A DNA stretch of 37,779 nucleotides from JAFARZ01 sp035651595 (GTDB lineage: Bacteria; Actinomycetota; Actinomycetes; Streptosporangiales; Streptosporangiaceae), in assembly GCA_035651595.1 (NCBI GenBank), contig DASRFJ010000309.1:1-37779 (forward strand). Reading direction: 5' to 3'. Made by a program: the position numbers and the translations under genes. The notes beneath the pieces are model-generated. The model ran no database searches. It was not told the origin of the DNA and was given only the letters and a program-made list of their open reading frames with translations. Below, one piece after another: positions 15,392 through 23,979 of the stretch (positions are counted from its first letter, which is position 1; each line of letters begins with the position of its first letter).

Positions 15392-17051
15392 CGGTCCTTC
15401 CTTCTATGGTCGATATCCCGAACGACCTGAATCGGGCCCGCCGCTGAGCGACGAGCGTCGCGGCATCGATCCGTCGCAGCCGGGTCAAACTGGACGAAAG
15501 TGCGGCCCGCACCCGCGATGCGGCGTCGTGCGGATCGGCCTGACTGCCCCCGTCGGGCTCGGTGATGACTCCGTCCACCACGCCCAGGCGCAGCAGTTCC
15601 CTGGCACCGACCCGGAGGGCGGCGGCCGCGACCGGAGCCTTGCCCGAGTCGTGCCACAGGATCGAGGCGCAGCCCTCGGGGCTGATCACGGAGTACGTTC
15701 CGTTCGAGCAGATGAGCACCTCGTTGGCGACGGCAAGCGCAAGCGCGCCGCCGCTGCCGCCCTCGCCGGTGATCGCGCACACGACGGGCACGGGCAGGCT
15801 GGCCATCAGGCGGATGTTCTCCGCGATCGCGATGGCCTGGCCCTGCTCTTCGGCCTCGATGCCCGGGTAGGCGCCGGGCGTGTCGACCAGCGTGATGACG
15901 GGCAACTTCAGCTTCGCCGCGATACGCATCAGGCGCGCGGCCTTCCGGTATCCGCTCGGCGTGGCCATCCCGTAGTTGCGGGCGGCCCGCTCCGCGATCG
16001 TCGCGCCCTTCTGGTGTCCGATCGCGATCACCGGCATTCCGTCCAGCCTGGCCAGGCCGCCCACTATCGCCGGGCAGTCCCCGCCCGCCCGGTCGCCGTG
16101 CAGTTCCTCGAACTCGTCGAAGGCGGTACCGAACAGCTCCTGCGTCGTGGGGCGGCCGAGCTCCCTGGCCAGCTGCACCGTCTGCCACATATCGGCCTCG
16201 GGCAACCGCAGGTGATCGCGCTCGACGATCCCGGCGTCCGCCGCTTCTCCTTCCTCGGACGTCTCGGTACCCGCGCCGGATCCGATGCTCAGCAGCCTGG
16301 CCAGGGTCCGGCGTAGCTCTGCACGCGGTTTGACCGCATCGATCAGGCCGTGTTCCAGCAGCGATTCGGCCGTCTGGAAGCCGGACGGCAGCACCTGCCT
16401 GATCGTCTGCTCGATCACGCGGGGTCCCGCGAACCCCAGACGCGCGCCCGGCTCGGCCACGATGACGTCGCAGAGCGTCGCGTAGGACGCGGCGACCCCG
16501 CCGTATGTCGGGTCGGTGACCAGCGAGATCGTGAGTATCCCGGCCTCGTCGAGCCGGCCGAGCGCCGCGCTGGTCTTGGCCATCTGCATCAGCGAGATGA
16601 CCCCTTCCTGCATCCTGGCGCCGCCCGACGCGGACACGATCAGCAACGGCGTCCGCAGGTCCAGCGCCACCTCGGCGGCCCTGGTGATCAGCTCGCCGAC
16701 GGCGCCGCCCAGGCTCCCGCCGAGGAAGCGGAAATCCATGACGGCGGCGATGACCGGATTGCCGTCGATGGTGCCGTGCACCACCAGGACGCCCTCGTCG
16801 AGCCCGGTCTGCTGCCGGGCGGCACGCAACCGCTCCGGGTACGGCTTGGTGTCCGCGAACTCCAGCACGTCCACGCTGGGCACGCGGTCATCGATGGCCG
16901 TCGCCTGCCCGTCGTCGAAGAGCTGCGCGATGCGCTCGGCGGCGGTGAGCCGGTGGTGGCTTCCGCACTCGCGGCACACGTGCAGGTTCTGGACGAGACG
17001 CTTGCGATACAGCAGTTCCCCGCAGTCGGGGCACATCACCCAGTCGGCCAT
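15363..17051 (-). CDS. Acetyl-CoA carboxylase carboxyltransferase, fused beta-alpha (AccD-AccA)
   Basis: 562 residues from ATG 17051 (AAAGGA upstream). The AccD part starts with a zinc ribbon (C7, C10, C26, C29) and contains FRFLGGSLGGAVGELI and VSASGGARMQEGVISLMQMAKTSAAL. The AccA part from about residue 275 has FDEFEELHGDRAGGDCPAIVGGLAR, GHQKGATIAERAARNYGMATPSGYRKAARLM and TLVDTPGAYPGIEAEEQGQ. Together they transfer the carboxyl from biotin to acetyl-CoA. Fused DA subunits are found in some type II PKS clusters. It lies 25 bp after the ACP gene. The frame extends to 17123 without a good start. Confidence 0.94.
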   Translation of the reverse strand: MADWVMCPDCGELLYRKRLVQNLHVCRECGSHHRLTAAERIAQLFDDGQATAIDDRVPSVDVLEFADTKPYPERLRAARQQTGLDEGVLVVHGTIDGNPVIAAVMDFRFLGGSLGGAVGELITRAAEVALDLRTPLLIVSASGGARMQEGVISLMQMAKTSAALGRLDEAGILTISLVTDPTYGGVAASYATLCDVIVAEPGARLGFAGPRVIEQTIRQVLPSGFQTAESLLEHGLIDAVKPRAELRRTLARLLSIGSGAGTETSEEGEAADAGIVERDHLRLPEADMWQTVQLARELGRPTTQELFGTAFDEFEELHGDRAGGDCPAIVGGLARLDGMPVIAIGHQKGATIAERAARNYGMATPSGYRKAARLMRIAAKLKLPVITLVDTPGAYPGIEAEEQGQAIAIAENIRLMASLPVPVVCAITGEGGSGGALALAVANEVLICSNGTYSVISPEGCASILWHDSGKAPVAAAALRVGARELLRLGVVDGVITEPDGGSQADPHDAASRVRAALSSSLTRLRRIDAATLVAQRRARFRSFGISTIEGRTDDKEFAGHA

Positions 17052-17076
17052 AGCGGTGATTCCTTTCGCCCCTCGG

Positions 17077-17340
17077 CTAACTTCCCGCTGAGTGCGCGCT
17101 GTTGGCCAGTTCGAGCAGCTCACGCGGGGTCTTGGCGGAGGTCGCGGCGTCGTCGTCGAGCTCGATGCCGTGATCGCGCTCCAGCCGTGCCGCGGTCTCC
17201 AGCAGGGCGAGCGAGTCGTACCCGAGCTCGTCGAAGTCGACGTCCATTACCTCGTTGTTCAATTCGGTGTGCTCGTCCGCGCCCGCGCTTTCCAGCAGCG
17301 CCCGGGCCAGGACGTCCAGCGTGATCTCCTGGTTACTCAT
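17077..17340 (-). CDS. Type II PKS acyl carrier protein
   Basis: 87 residues. The 4'-phosphopantetheine attachment Ser43 lies in ELGYDSLALLE, the usual type II PKS ACP form. The protein is acidic and helical throughout. It carries the growing poly-beta-ketone between KS-alpha/CLF and the tailoring enzymes. ATG 17340 lies 8 bp inside the end of the CLF gene. No phosphopantetheinyl transferase is seen in the window, so activation must come from elsewhere. Confidence 0.95.
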   Translation of the reverse strand: MSNQEITLDVLARALLESAGADEHTELNNEVMDVDFDELGYDSLALLETAARLERDHGIELDDDAATSAKTPRELLELANSAHSAGS

Positions 17341-18628
17341 GGCTTGCTCCCTTCCGTGTCCCTTCCGTGGAGTCGTCGGTTGTGCCCTCGGCCGTGACGA
17401 CCATCGCCGAGTTGAAGCCGCCGTACCCGCGCGCGATCACCAGCGCCGCGCCAGCGGCTGCCGGCGGCGCGGGCCGCGGCGGGCCGGTGACCACATCGAG
17501 GCGGTAGCCGGCGGCGGGCGACACGTTCGTGGTCGGCGGGATCACGTGGTCCCGCAGCGACAGCAGAGCCGCCGCCAGGTCCAGCGATGCGCCGCCGGAA
17601 TACAGCCGGCCGGTCATGGTCTTGGGTGCGGTCACCGGCACGCCGTAGGGCCCGAACACGGCCGTGATCGCCGCGGCCTCGGCGGCGTCCAGCTCGGGGA
17701 TCGCGGCCGCGTCGGCGAAGACGACGTCGATGCCGGAGGCCGGCACACCCGCGTCCGCCAGCGCCAGCTCGATCGCCCGCCGCAGCGCGGGCTCGCGTCC
17801 GCTGCCCCCCGCGTGGTCACCGGGACCGCCCGGCCTGGGGTCGAAGGTCGCGGCGTAGCCGGCGATGGTGCCGTAGACGGATGCTCCGCGCGCCGCGGCC
17901 GCGTCGGCGTCCTCGAGGACCAGCAGCGCGCCGCCTTCCCCGGGGACATGCCCGGACGCCGCCGGGTCGAACGGCAGGTAGGCGCGGTCCGGGTCGGCGC
18001 TGTGGCTCAGCCGGCCGCTGGCGAGCTGCGCGGCCCAGCCCCACGGGCAGATGCTCCCGTCTATCCCGCCGGAGAGGATCAGCTTGGTGCCCTTGCGGAT
18101 CTGCCTGCGGGCTTGGGCCACCGCGTCCAGGCCGCCGGCCTGGTCGCTCACCAGCACCCCGCTCGGCCCGCGCATGCCGTTCCTGATCGAGATCTGACCG
18201 GTGTTGACCGCGTAGAACCAGGCGAACGACTGGTAAGCGCTCACGTACTTGCTGCCCTTGCTCCACAACCGCCGCAGCTCGTTCTGGCCGAATTCGAAGC
18301 CGCCCGACGAGCTGGCGGTCATCACGCCCATGTCGAACTCGCCGTACCCCGCCGTTTCCACGCGGGCATCGGCCATCGCCCAGTCGGCGGCCACCAGGGC
18401 CAGCCGGGTCATGTGATCGGTCTGCGGCAGCAGCCGGTTGGGCAGGTGGTCATCGGCGACGAAGCCCGGCACCTCCCCGGCCAGCCTGGCCGGGTACGGC
18501 GAGGCATCGAACCTGGTGACGGGGCCTATGCCGCCGCATCCCTCGAGCGTCGCGGTCCAGTACTCCTCGGTGCCCAGGCCATTGGGGGCGGTCACCCCCA
18601 GACCGGTCACCACAGCGGTTTCGGACAT
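17333..18628 (-). CDS. Ketosynthase beta / chain length factor
   Basis: 431 residues, thiolase fold like KS-alpha but with the catalytic Cys replaced by Gln163 (VLVSDQAGGLDAV), the diagnostic CLF change that supports malonyl-ACP decarboxylation. Other landmarks are GGFEFGQNELRRLWSKG, SFAWFYAVNTGQISIRNGMRGPSG and ASGHVPGEGGALLVLED. It pairs with KS-alpha and sets the number of extensions; an angucycline core implies a decaketide, inferred from context. ATG 18628 is 2 bp after the KS-alpha stop. The reading frame is open upstream to 18757 but inside the KS gene. Confidence 0.95.
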   Translation of the reverse strand: MSETAVVTGLGVTAPNGLGTEEYWTATLEGCGGIGPVTRFDASPYPARLAGEVPGFVADDHLPNRLLPQTDHMTRLALVAADWAMADARVETAGYGEFDMGVMTASSSGGFEFGQNELRRLWSKGSKYVSAYQSFAWFYAVNTGQISIRNGMRGPSGVLVSDQAGGLDAVAQARRQIRKGTKLILSGGIDGSICPWGWAAQLASGRLSHSADPDRAYLPFDPAASGHVPGEGGALLVLEDADAAAARGASVYGTIAGYAATFDPRPGGPGDHAGGSGREPALRRAIELALADAGVPASGIDVVFADAAAIPELDAAEAAAITAVFGPYGVPVTAPKTMTGRLYSGGASLDLAAALLSLRDHVIPPTTNVSPAAGYRLDVVTGPPRPAPPAAAGAALVIARGYGGFNSAMVVTAEGTTDDSTEGTRKGASHE

Positions 18629-18630
18629 GG

Positions 18631-19896
18631 TCAGGCCGCCTTCTCGGGTTTGGTGAGCACCATCGCGCTCTGGAATCCGCCGAACCCGCTGCCCACGGTG
18701 AGCACGGTGTCGGTGCGCTGCGGACGGGCGACGAGCGGCACGTAGTCCAGATCGCATTCGGGATCCGGCGTGTGCAGGTTCGCCGTCGGCGGTACCACGT
18801 TGTTCTCCATGGCGAGCACCGAGGCCGCGATCTCGATCGAACCGATCGCGCCGAGCGAGTGACCGATCATGGACTTGATCGAGCTCACTGGTATCCGTCG
18901 CGCCTGCTCACCCAGACTGCGCTTGAACGCGGCCGTCTCGTGCCTGTCGTTCTGCTTGGTCCCGGAGCCGTGTGCGTTGATGTAGTCGATGTCCGTCGCG
19001 GCCACGCCGGCCTCGGCCATGGCCACGCGGATCGCCTCGGCCATTTCCCGTCCGTCGGGCCGCAGACCCGTCATGTGGAAGGCATTGCAGCGGTTGCCGA
19101 AGCCGGCGATCTCCGCATACACATGCGCTCCGCGCGCCTTCGCCGACTCGAGTTCCTCGAGCACGAACATGGCCGCGCCCTCGCCGAGAACGAAGCCGTT
19201 CCGGCTCAGGTCGAAGGGCCGGGATGCGTGCTCCGGGTCGTCGTTCCGCGGCGTCGTCGCCTTGATCGCGTCGAAGCAGGCCAGCGTGATCGGTGAGATC
19301 GGCGCGTCGCTGGCGCCGGCCATCATGGCATCGGCCGCGCCGTCGCGGATCAGCTCGCACGCGTAGCCCACCGAGTCGAGGCCGGAGGTGCATCCCGTGG
19401 ACACCACGGTGGCCGGCCCCTCGGCGCCGAACTCCCACGCGACCTCGGCCGCGAAGCTGCTCGGCACGAAGTAGTCGTAGAGCTGCGGCACCGCGTACCG
19501 GTGGTCCACCAGCTCGAGCCGGCCGTCGTCGCTGACCACGCGGTACTCCTCCTCAAGGCCCATGGTCGCGCCGACCGCGCTGCCGAGGCTGACCCCGATC
19601 CTGGCCGGGTCGAGATCCGCGAACTCCAGCCCGCTGTCCTGGGCCGCCTCCCTGGCGCTGACCACGGCGAGCTGCGCAGCCCGGTCCATGCGGCGTACCT
19701 GCTGCTGGCTAAGGCCATGGGCCTCGGGGTCGAAGTCGATCTCAGCCGCGACCCGCGAGCGGAACGGCGCGGGATCGAAGAAGCTGACCGTCCTGGTCGC
19801 CGTCCGCCCCTCGCTCAGCAGGGCCCAGAAGTTTTTGACGCCCACGCCGCCGGGTGTGGCGGTACCTATTCCGGTGATAACAACTCGGCGATTCAC
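18631..19896 (-). CDS. Ketosynthase alpha (type II PKS condensing enzyme)
   Basis: 421 residues with the full catalytic set: Cys169 in VVSTGCTSGLDSVGYA, His309 in NAHGSGTKQNDRHE, and Lys341/His346 in SSIKSMIGHSLGAIGS. It catalyses decarboxylative condensation of malonyl-ACP into the polyketide chain with the CLF. It begins 9 bp after the cyclase stop (ATG 19896, GAGG upstream). Its place after E-F and before CLF-ACP gives the E-F-A-B-C order of urdamycin- and gaudimycin-type clusters. Confidence 0.96.
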   Translation of the reverse strand: MNRRVVITGIGTATPGGVGVKNFWALLSEGRTATRTVSFFDPAPFRSRVAAEIDFDPEAHGLSQQQVRRMDRAAQLAVVSAREAAQDSGLEFADLDPARIGVSLGSAVGATMGLEEEYRVVSDDGRLELVDHRYAVPQLYDYFVPSSFAAEVAWEFGAEGPATVVSTGCTSGLDSVGYACELIRDGAADAMMAGASDAPISPITLACFDAIKATTPRNDDPEHASRPFDLSRNGFVLGEGAAMFVLEELESAKARGAHVYAEIAGFGNRCNAFHMTGLRPDGREMAEAIRVAMAEAGVAATDIDYINAHGSGTKQNDRHETAAFKRSLGEQARRIPVSSIKSMIGHSLGAIGSIEIAASVLAMENNVVPPTANLHTPDPECDLDYVPLVARPQRTDTVLTVGSGFGGFQSAMVLTKPEKAA

Positions 19897-19905
19897 TGGA
19901 AGACC

Positions 19906-20250
19906 TCATCCGTTTTCTGGCCAGTGGTAGAAGCGCGTGGCCATGGCGTCCGCCGGTGACCGCCACGTCTGCGGGTCGTAGGCCTCGATGAACTGCTTCA
20001 GTTTCGCGCTGACGTCGACGAACAATGGGTGCGACTTCGCCCCCTCGATGCGCTCCCGGCCGCCTTCGCTGTCCGTGTCCGCGGCGTCGAAGTCCTGGAG
20101 ATGGAAATACAGGCCGCGGTATGCGAAGAGCTCACGCCGACGCGTCCCCATGAGCTCCGGCATTTCCGTTTGATCGAATTCGGTGAATACCTTCGCTACG
20201 TCATCAGCGTTCTCTGGCGCCATGCGCGCCACGATGAGCGTGCTGTGCAT
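19906..20250 (-). CDS. TcmI-family polyketide cyclase (UrdF/PgaF/JadI type)
   Basis: 114 residues, the usual size for TcmI-like ferredoxin-fold cyclases: MHSTLIVARMAPENADDVAKVFTEFDQTEMPELMGTRRRELFAYRGLYFHLQDFD. In angucycline pathways this enzyme closes the later rings to give the angular skeleton. The start chosen is ATG 20250, with GAGAGGAG seven bases upstream; another ATG at 20271 would overlap the monooxygenase stop. It sits 13 bp after the monooxygenase and 9 bp before KS-alpha. Confidence 0.92.
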   Translation of the reverse strand: MHSTLIVARMAPENADDVAKVFTEFDQTEMPELMGTRRRELFAYRGLYFHLQDFDAADTDSEGGRERIEGAKSHPLFVDVSAKLKQFIEAYDPQTWRSPADAMATRFYHWPENG

Positions 20251-20263
20251 CTGGGTGCTCCTC

Positions 20264-21727
20264 TCAGCCATTGCCGAACCAGCGGCGCAGTGCCGCCTCG
20301 GGTGAACCGCCGCCGGGCCTGGCCCACGCCACATGCCCGTCGGGGCGGATGAGCACGGCCGTCGTCCCGGCCAGGCCGCTCTGCTCGCTGACCGCATGCG
20401 GTATGCCGGTGACGATGTCCACCCGGTCGGCCCAGCCCGCCGCCGCGCGCCGCAGTCCGGCGTCATCGGTGAAGTCGAGCAGGACGCCGCGGCCGGAGTG
20501 CAGCAGTTCCATGCTGCTGGTCTTGCCGGAGTCGGTGATCAGCTCCTGGCGCGGCATCCGCATGCCGAGCAGCGGGTGGTCGCCGTCGGCGACGTCGTAC
20601 TTGATCTCCAGTCCGCTCACCATCCCCACCAGGTGACGGCTGACTTCCGGGTAGGCGATCAGTTCCGTCAGCACGTCGCGCAGCGGCTGAACCTCCAGGC
20701 CGCTGAGGAACAGCAGGCCCTGTGCCTTCGTGTTCATCAGCAGCCTCGCCGCGACCGGATGCCGCTCGCTGTGGTAGCTATCGAGCAGACCGGGCGGCGC
20801 CCAGCCGCGAACCGTGGCGGCCAGCTTCCAGCCGAGGTTCATGGCGTCCTGGATGCCGGTGTTCATGCCCTGTCCGCCGGCCGGCAGGTGGATGTGCGCG
20901 GCGTCGCCCGCGAGCAGGACCCTGCCCCGGCGGTACTCGGTCGCCTGGCGGGCGGCATCGCCGAACGCGGTGCACCAGATGGGGGTGGCCGCGCTGATGT
21001 CCTGGCCGGTCAGCCGTTCCCAGCCGGCGGCGATCTCCGGATACTCCGGCGGTGCTTCGCGCCGTTGCGGCGGGTTCCCCTTCTCGCACACCACGATGCG
21101 CATGACGCCATCACCGAGCGGGCCCGCCATCACCATCCCGTTGGGCCGCGCCTCGCCGATCATGCGCTTGCGGATGTCGACACCCTTCACATCGGCGATG
21201 AACATCTCCAGGGTGGCGGCGGTGCCGGGGAATTCGAATCCGGCCGCCTTGCGCACCGTGCTCCGGCCACCGTCGCAGCCGACCAGGTAGCCGCAGCGAA
21301 GGCGCTGCTCGCCTGCCGGTGTCCGCACGGTGACCTCGACGCTGTCGCCGTCATCGGTCAGGCTGGTCAGTTCGTGCTCGCGCCGGATATCGACGCCGAG
21401 GTCGCGGCACCACTCGGTGAGCATCTCCTCGGTACGCGCCTGGGGGATCCCTTTCCCGCCGAGGTGCGCTCCTTCGAGGATGCCGAAGTCGATCGGCAGC
21501 CCGCCGAAATGTCCTTCATTGCTTATCTCGATGTCCGGCAGTCGCGACAGCAGGCCGCGCTGGTCGAAGATCTCCATGGTCCGGCCCGTGAAGCCCAGAC
21601 CGCGCGATTGCCCGGTTGGCTCGGCCAGACGGTCGAGGACGATCGGCTCCACGCCGGCCAGCCGCAGCTCCGCGGCAAGTGTGAGGCCAGCAGGACCAGC
21701 ACCCGCGATAATGACAGCGGTGTCCAT
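20264..21727 (-). CDS. FAD-dependent aromatic polyketide monooxygenase (PgaE/UrdE/JadH type)
   Basis: 487 residues. FAD-binding GxGxxG is IIAGAGPAGLTLAAELRLAG (N-terminus), the DG motif is LVGCDGGRSTVRKAAG, and the GD motif is LLAGDAAHIHLPAGGQGMNTGIQDAMNLGWKL; a C-terminal thioredoxin-like tail follows. It is the p-hydroxybenzoate hydroxylase-like enzyme that performs the C12/C12b hydroxylations in angucycline pathways. It is similar along its length to the oxygenase half of 9555-11759. It is the first gene of the long minus-strand unit, with ATG 21727 after GAGAGGA and an AT-rich divergent promoter upstream. The longer frame to 21838 lies in that promoter. Confidence 0.92.
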   Translation of the reverse strand: MDTAVIIAGAGPAGLTLAAELRLAGVEPIVLDRLAEPTGQSRGLGFTGRTMEIFDQRGLLSRLPDIEISNEGHFGGLPIDFGILEGAHLGGKGIPQARTEEMLTEWCRDLGVDIRREHELTSLTDDGDSVEVTVRTPAGEQRLRCGYLVGCDGGRSTVRKAAGFEFPGTAATLEMFIADVKGVDIRKRMIGEARPNGMVMAGPLGDGVMRIVVCEKGNPPQRREAPPEYPEIAAGWERLTGQDISAATPIWCTAFGDAARQATEYRRGRVLLAGDAAHIHLPAGGQGMNTGIQDAMNLGWKLAATVRGWAPPGLLDSYHSERHPVAARLLMNTKAQGLLFLSGLEVQPLRDVLTELIAYPEVSRHLVGMVSGLEIKYDVADGDHPLLGMRMPRQELITDSGKTSSMELLHSGRGVLLDFTDDAGLRRAAAGWADRVDIVTGIPHAVSEQSGLAGTTAVLIRPDGHVAWARPGGGSPEAALRRWFGNG

Positions 21728-21968
21728 AAAAATCCTCTCACCGAAAGATGGCCGCATAGCTGCGGAATTCGGTCTACGACAATCCATATCACCCGTATTG
21801 GACGTTTTAGTCAAACTCAAGCCGTCATTTATCTGCAAATCTCTGTAAGATAAATGTAAAAAGCGCAGAATGGCACCCTAATTTAGATCGCCAGAACGGG
21901 TTTGCCCGGCCGCGGGTATGGGAGTTGACACAGGGTAAGCATCCGCCGACGATCCCCGAGGAGTTCGC
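21728..21968. promoter_or_regulatory. Divergent promoter of the PKS operon and GAF regulator, with palindrome
   Basis: 241 bp without a gene, AT-rich between about 21770 and 21890. It holds a perfect 9-bp inverted repeat, catttatct (21826-21834) and agataaatg (21848-21856), with a 13-base spacer. The AGATAA core matches the repeated hexamer in the other divergent promoter (4506-4522). This is the best candidate for the main operator of the cluster. The proteins that bind it are inferred to be among the three encoded regulators. Confidence 0.6.
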
Positions 21969-23255
21969 GTGCGTCCGTTGTGCGCGCTGAGCGCAGGTTG
22001 CGACCTCCGGCGGTATGCCCGCCAGCTGTCCGGCATCTGGGACGAGTCGATGGCGGGCAGACGGCCGCGTGGCCGGCCGAGACCGGTGATCGCCGACTCC
22101 TGGCGGCGGGCACGGCGCGGCGGGCTCGACCCCTGGGCTGAACCCGAGGTGCCGCGCGCCGATCCGGACGACATCGAGCGCCGACGCAAGCTGACACCGC
22201 TGGGCGACGTGCTGGAACTGCTGAGTCTGGGCCTGGCCTCCTGCGCCGATGCGGCCGTGCATGTCATGACGATCGTCGACGACGAGGGACATGTGCTGTG
22301 GCGGGAAGGGAGTCCCGCGGTGCGACGGCGCGCCGACAGGGCCGGCCTCGTCGTGGGATCGGTGTTGCGCGAGACCACCGTCGGCACAACCGGAGTGGGC
22401 ACGGCATTGGCCGTCCAGCGTCCGCTCCAGGTGTTCGCCGCCGAGCATTTCGTCCGCACGCTCCACCCGTGGGTATGTACCGCGGCTCCCGTCCGCGATC
22501 CCGTTGACGGGCGCCTGCTCGGCGTCCTCGACGTCAGCGGCCCGGCCGCCACGGCCCATCCCAACACGCTCGCGCTGGTCTGCTCGATGGCGAAACATGC
22601 CGAGGCGGCGCTGCGGTCGGCTCATCGCGATGCCGTCGAGCAGCTCCGCCAGGTCGCGGCGCCCCTGCTCGCCCGCATCGGCCAGCCGGCCATCGTCGCC
22701 GACCGGAACGGCTGGGTAGCCGCGGCGACCGGGGTGCTCCCGCCCGAGCGGGTCCTGCTCCCCGAGGCGCCACGGGCCGGCCTGGCGCACGTCGCGCCGG
22801 TGGGCTTGTGCCAGCTCGAGCCGTTGTACGACGGCTGGCTCATCCGGCTCGGGCGCGACGAGCCCGACGATCCCACCACCGTCCGGCTCGATCTGCGCGC
22901 GGCGCCGCCCCTCCTGCTGGCCAGCACGCCGAGCGGGACATGGCGGTATGTGCTGAGCCCGCGCCAGGCCGAGGTCCTGTTCCTGCTCGCCCGGTCCCCG
23001 GGCGGCTATTCGGCCGCGGAACTGTCGGCGGAGCTCTACGGCGACACCGGTCATGCGGTGGCGATCCGCTCCCAGCTGTCCCGGCTGCGGGCTCGCCTGG
23101 GCAGCCTGATCAGCCATCGTCCGTATCGCTTTCACCCCTCACTTGAGGTCAGCTGCGACCTGCCGGACGACCCAGCCGACCTGCTCCCCGCCGCCACCGC
23201 CGGCCCGGTGCGTGAGCTACGTCGCAACGGCTTGCAACCCTTGGCTGGAGCCTGA
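21969..23255 (+). CDS. GAF-domain transcriptional regulator with C-terminal winged helix
   Basis: 428 residues. An N-terminal segment with VIADSWRRARRGGLDP is typical of AcoR-like GAF regulators. A GAF sensory domain follows (about 85-225: VHVMTIVDDEGHVLWREGS, VGTTGVGTALAVQRPLQVFAAEHFV, APVRDPVDGRLLGVLDVSG). There is no sigma-54 AAA+ domain. The C-terminus (about 325-395) has LSPRQAEVLFLLARSPGGYSAAELSAELY, a DNA-binding domain. It should bind a small ligand and control the divergent PKS operon. GTG start 21969 is preceded by GAGGAG. Whether it activates or represses is unknown. Confidence 0.82.
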   Translation: MRPLCALSAGCDLRRYARQLSGIWDESMAGRRPRGRPRPVIADSWRRARRGGLDPWAEPEVPRADPDDIERRRKLTPLGDVLELLSLGLASCADAAVHVMTIVDDEGHVLWREGSPAVRRRADRAGLVVGSVLRETTVGTTGVGTALAVQRPLQVFAAEHFVRTLHPWVCTAAPVRDPVDGRLLGVLDVSGPAATAHPNTLALVCSMAKHAEAALRSAHRDAVEQLRQVAAPLLARIGQPAIVADRNGWVAAATGVLPPERVLLPEAPRAGLAHVAPVGLCQLEPLYDGWLIRLGRDEPDDPTTVRLDLRAAPPLLLASTPSGTWRYVLSPRQAEVLFLLARSPGGYSAAELSAELYGDTGHAVAIRSQLSRLRARLGSLISHRPYRFHPSLEVSCDLPDDPADLLPAATAGPVRELRRNGLQPLAGA

Positions 23256-23306
23256 TCCAGCGCGCATCCTGGGAGCTACGCAACATCTGCTGATGCCTGG
23301 AGCGAC

Positions 23307-23972
23307 GTGGACGTACTGGTAATCGGAACAGACACGCACGGCGCCGGCTCGCTCGCGCGGGACCTGCGCCGCAACGGCTACCACGTGACGCGGGCCCAGA
23401 CGGGAGCCGCGGCGCTGAGCATGCACGGCGGGGCCGACCTGGTGCTGCTGAACCTCGAACTTCCCGACATCGACGGCCTCGCGGTGTGCCGCGCGGTCAG
23501 AGACGATTCCGACGTGCCGGTCATCTCCGTGACCGGACGCGACGAGGAGGTCGACCGGGTCCTCGCCCTCCAAGCGGGGTCGGATGACTGCCTGGTCAAG
23601 CCCTTCGGGCTCCGTGAGCTGCTGGCCCGTATCGATGCCATCATGCGCCGGGTCCGCCCCCGCCGGCCGGGCCCGCGGCGCTTCGGCCACGGCCCGCTGA
23701 CCCTGGATCCGGGCAGCCGGGAGGTGCGGCTCGACGGGCAGCCCGTCACCCTCACCCGCAAGGAATTCGACCTGCTGCATCTGCTTGTCGCGCAGCCCTC
23801 GACGGTCATCTCCCGCAAGGACCTGATGTCCAAGGTATGGGGTTACGCCTGGCCCCAGCCCAGCCGGACCGTCGACATGCACGTCAGCAGCCTGCGCAAG
23901 AAGCTCGGTGATCCCTCCTGGATCATCACCGTGCACGGCGTCGGCTTCCGCCTCGGCACCGCCCCTTCGTAG
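23307..23972 (+). CDS. Atypical OmpR-family response regulator (phospho-Asp replaced by Asn)
   Basis: 221 residues: receiver domain plus winged helix (LTRKEFDLLHLLVAQPS, then VDMHVSSLRKKLGDPSWIITVHGVGFRLG). The phospho-acceptor position in LVLLNLELPD is Asn49. The N-terminal acidic pair is also lost (VLVIGTDTHG, Gly7-Thr8), whereas Thr76 and Lys98 of the pocket remain. It is therefore a phosphorylation-independent regulator of the JadR1 kind. It aligns residue for residue with the regulator at 5891-6556, but the two lost different pocket residues. GTG 23307 follows GGAG; it lies 51 bp after the GAF regulator on the same strand. No kinase gene is adjacent. Confidence 0.88.
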   Translation: MDVLVIGTDTHGAGSLARDLRRNGYHVTRAQTGAAALSMHGGADLVLLNLELPDIDGLAVCRAVRDDSDVPVISVTGRDEEVDRVLALQAGSDDCLVKPFGLRELLARIDAIMRRVRPRRPGPRRFGHGPLTLDPGSREVRLDGQPVTLTRKEFDLLHLLVAQPSTVISRKDLMSKVWGYAWPQPSRTVDMHVSSLRKKLGDPSWIITVHGVGFRLGTAPS

Positions 23973-23979
23973 TCCCGGG

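Noticed and set aside
21825..23135. Minus-strand 436-residue frame
   Set aside because: Antisense to the GAF-domain regulator; no recognisable domain and Arg/Gly-rich composition.
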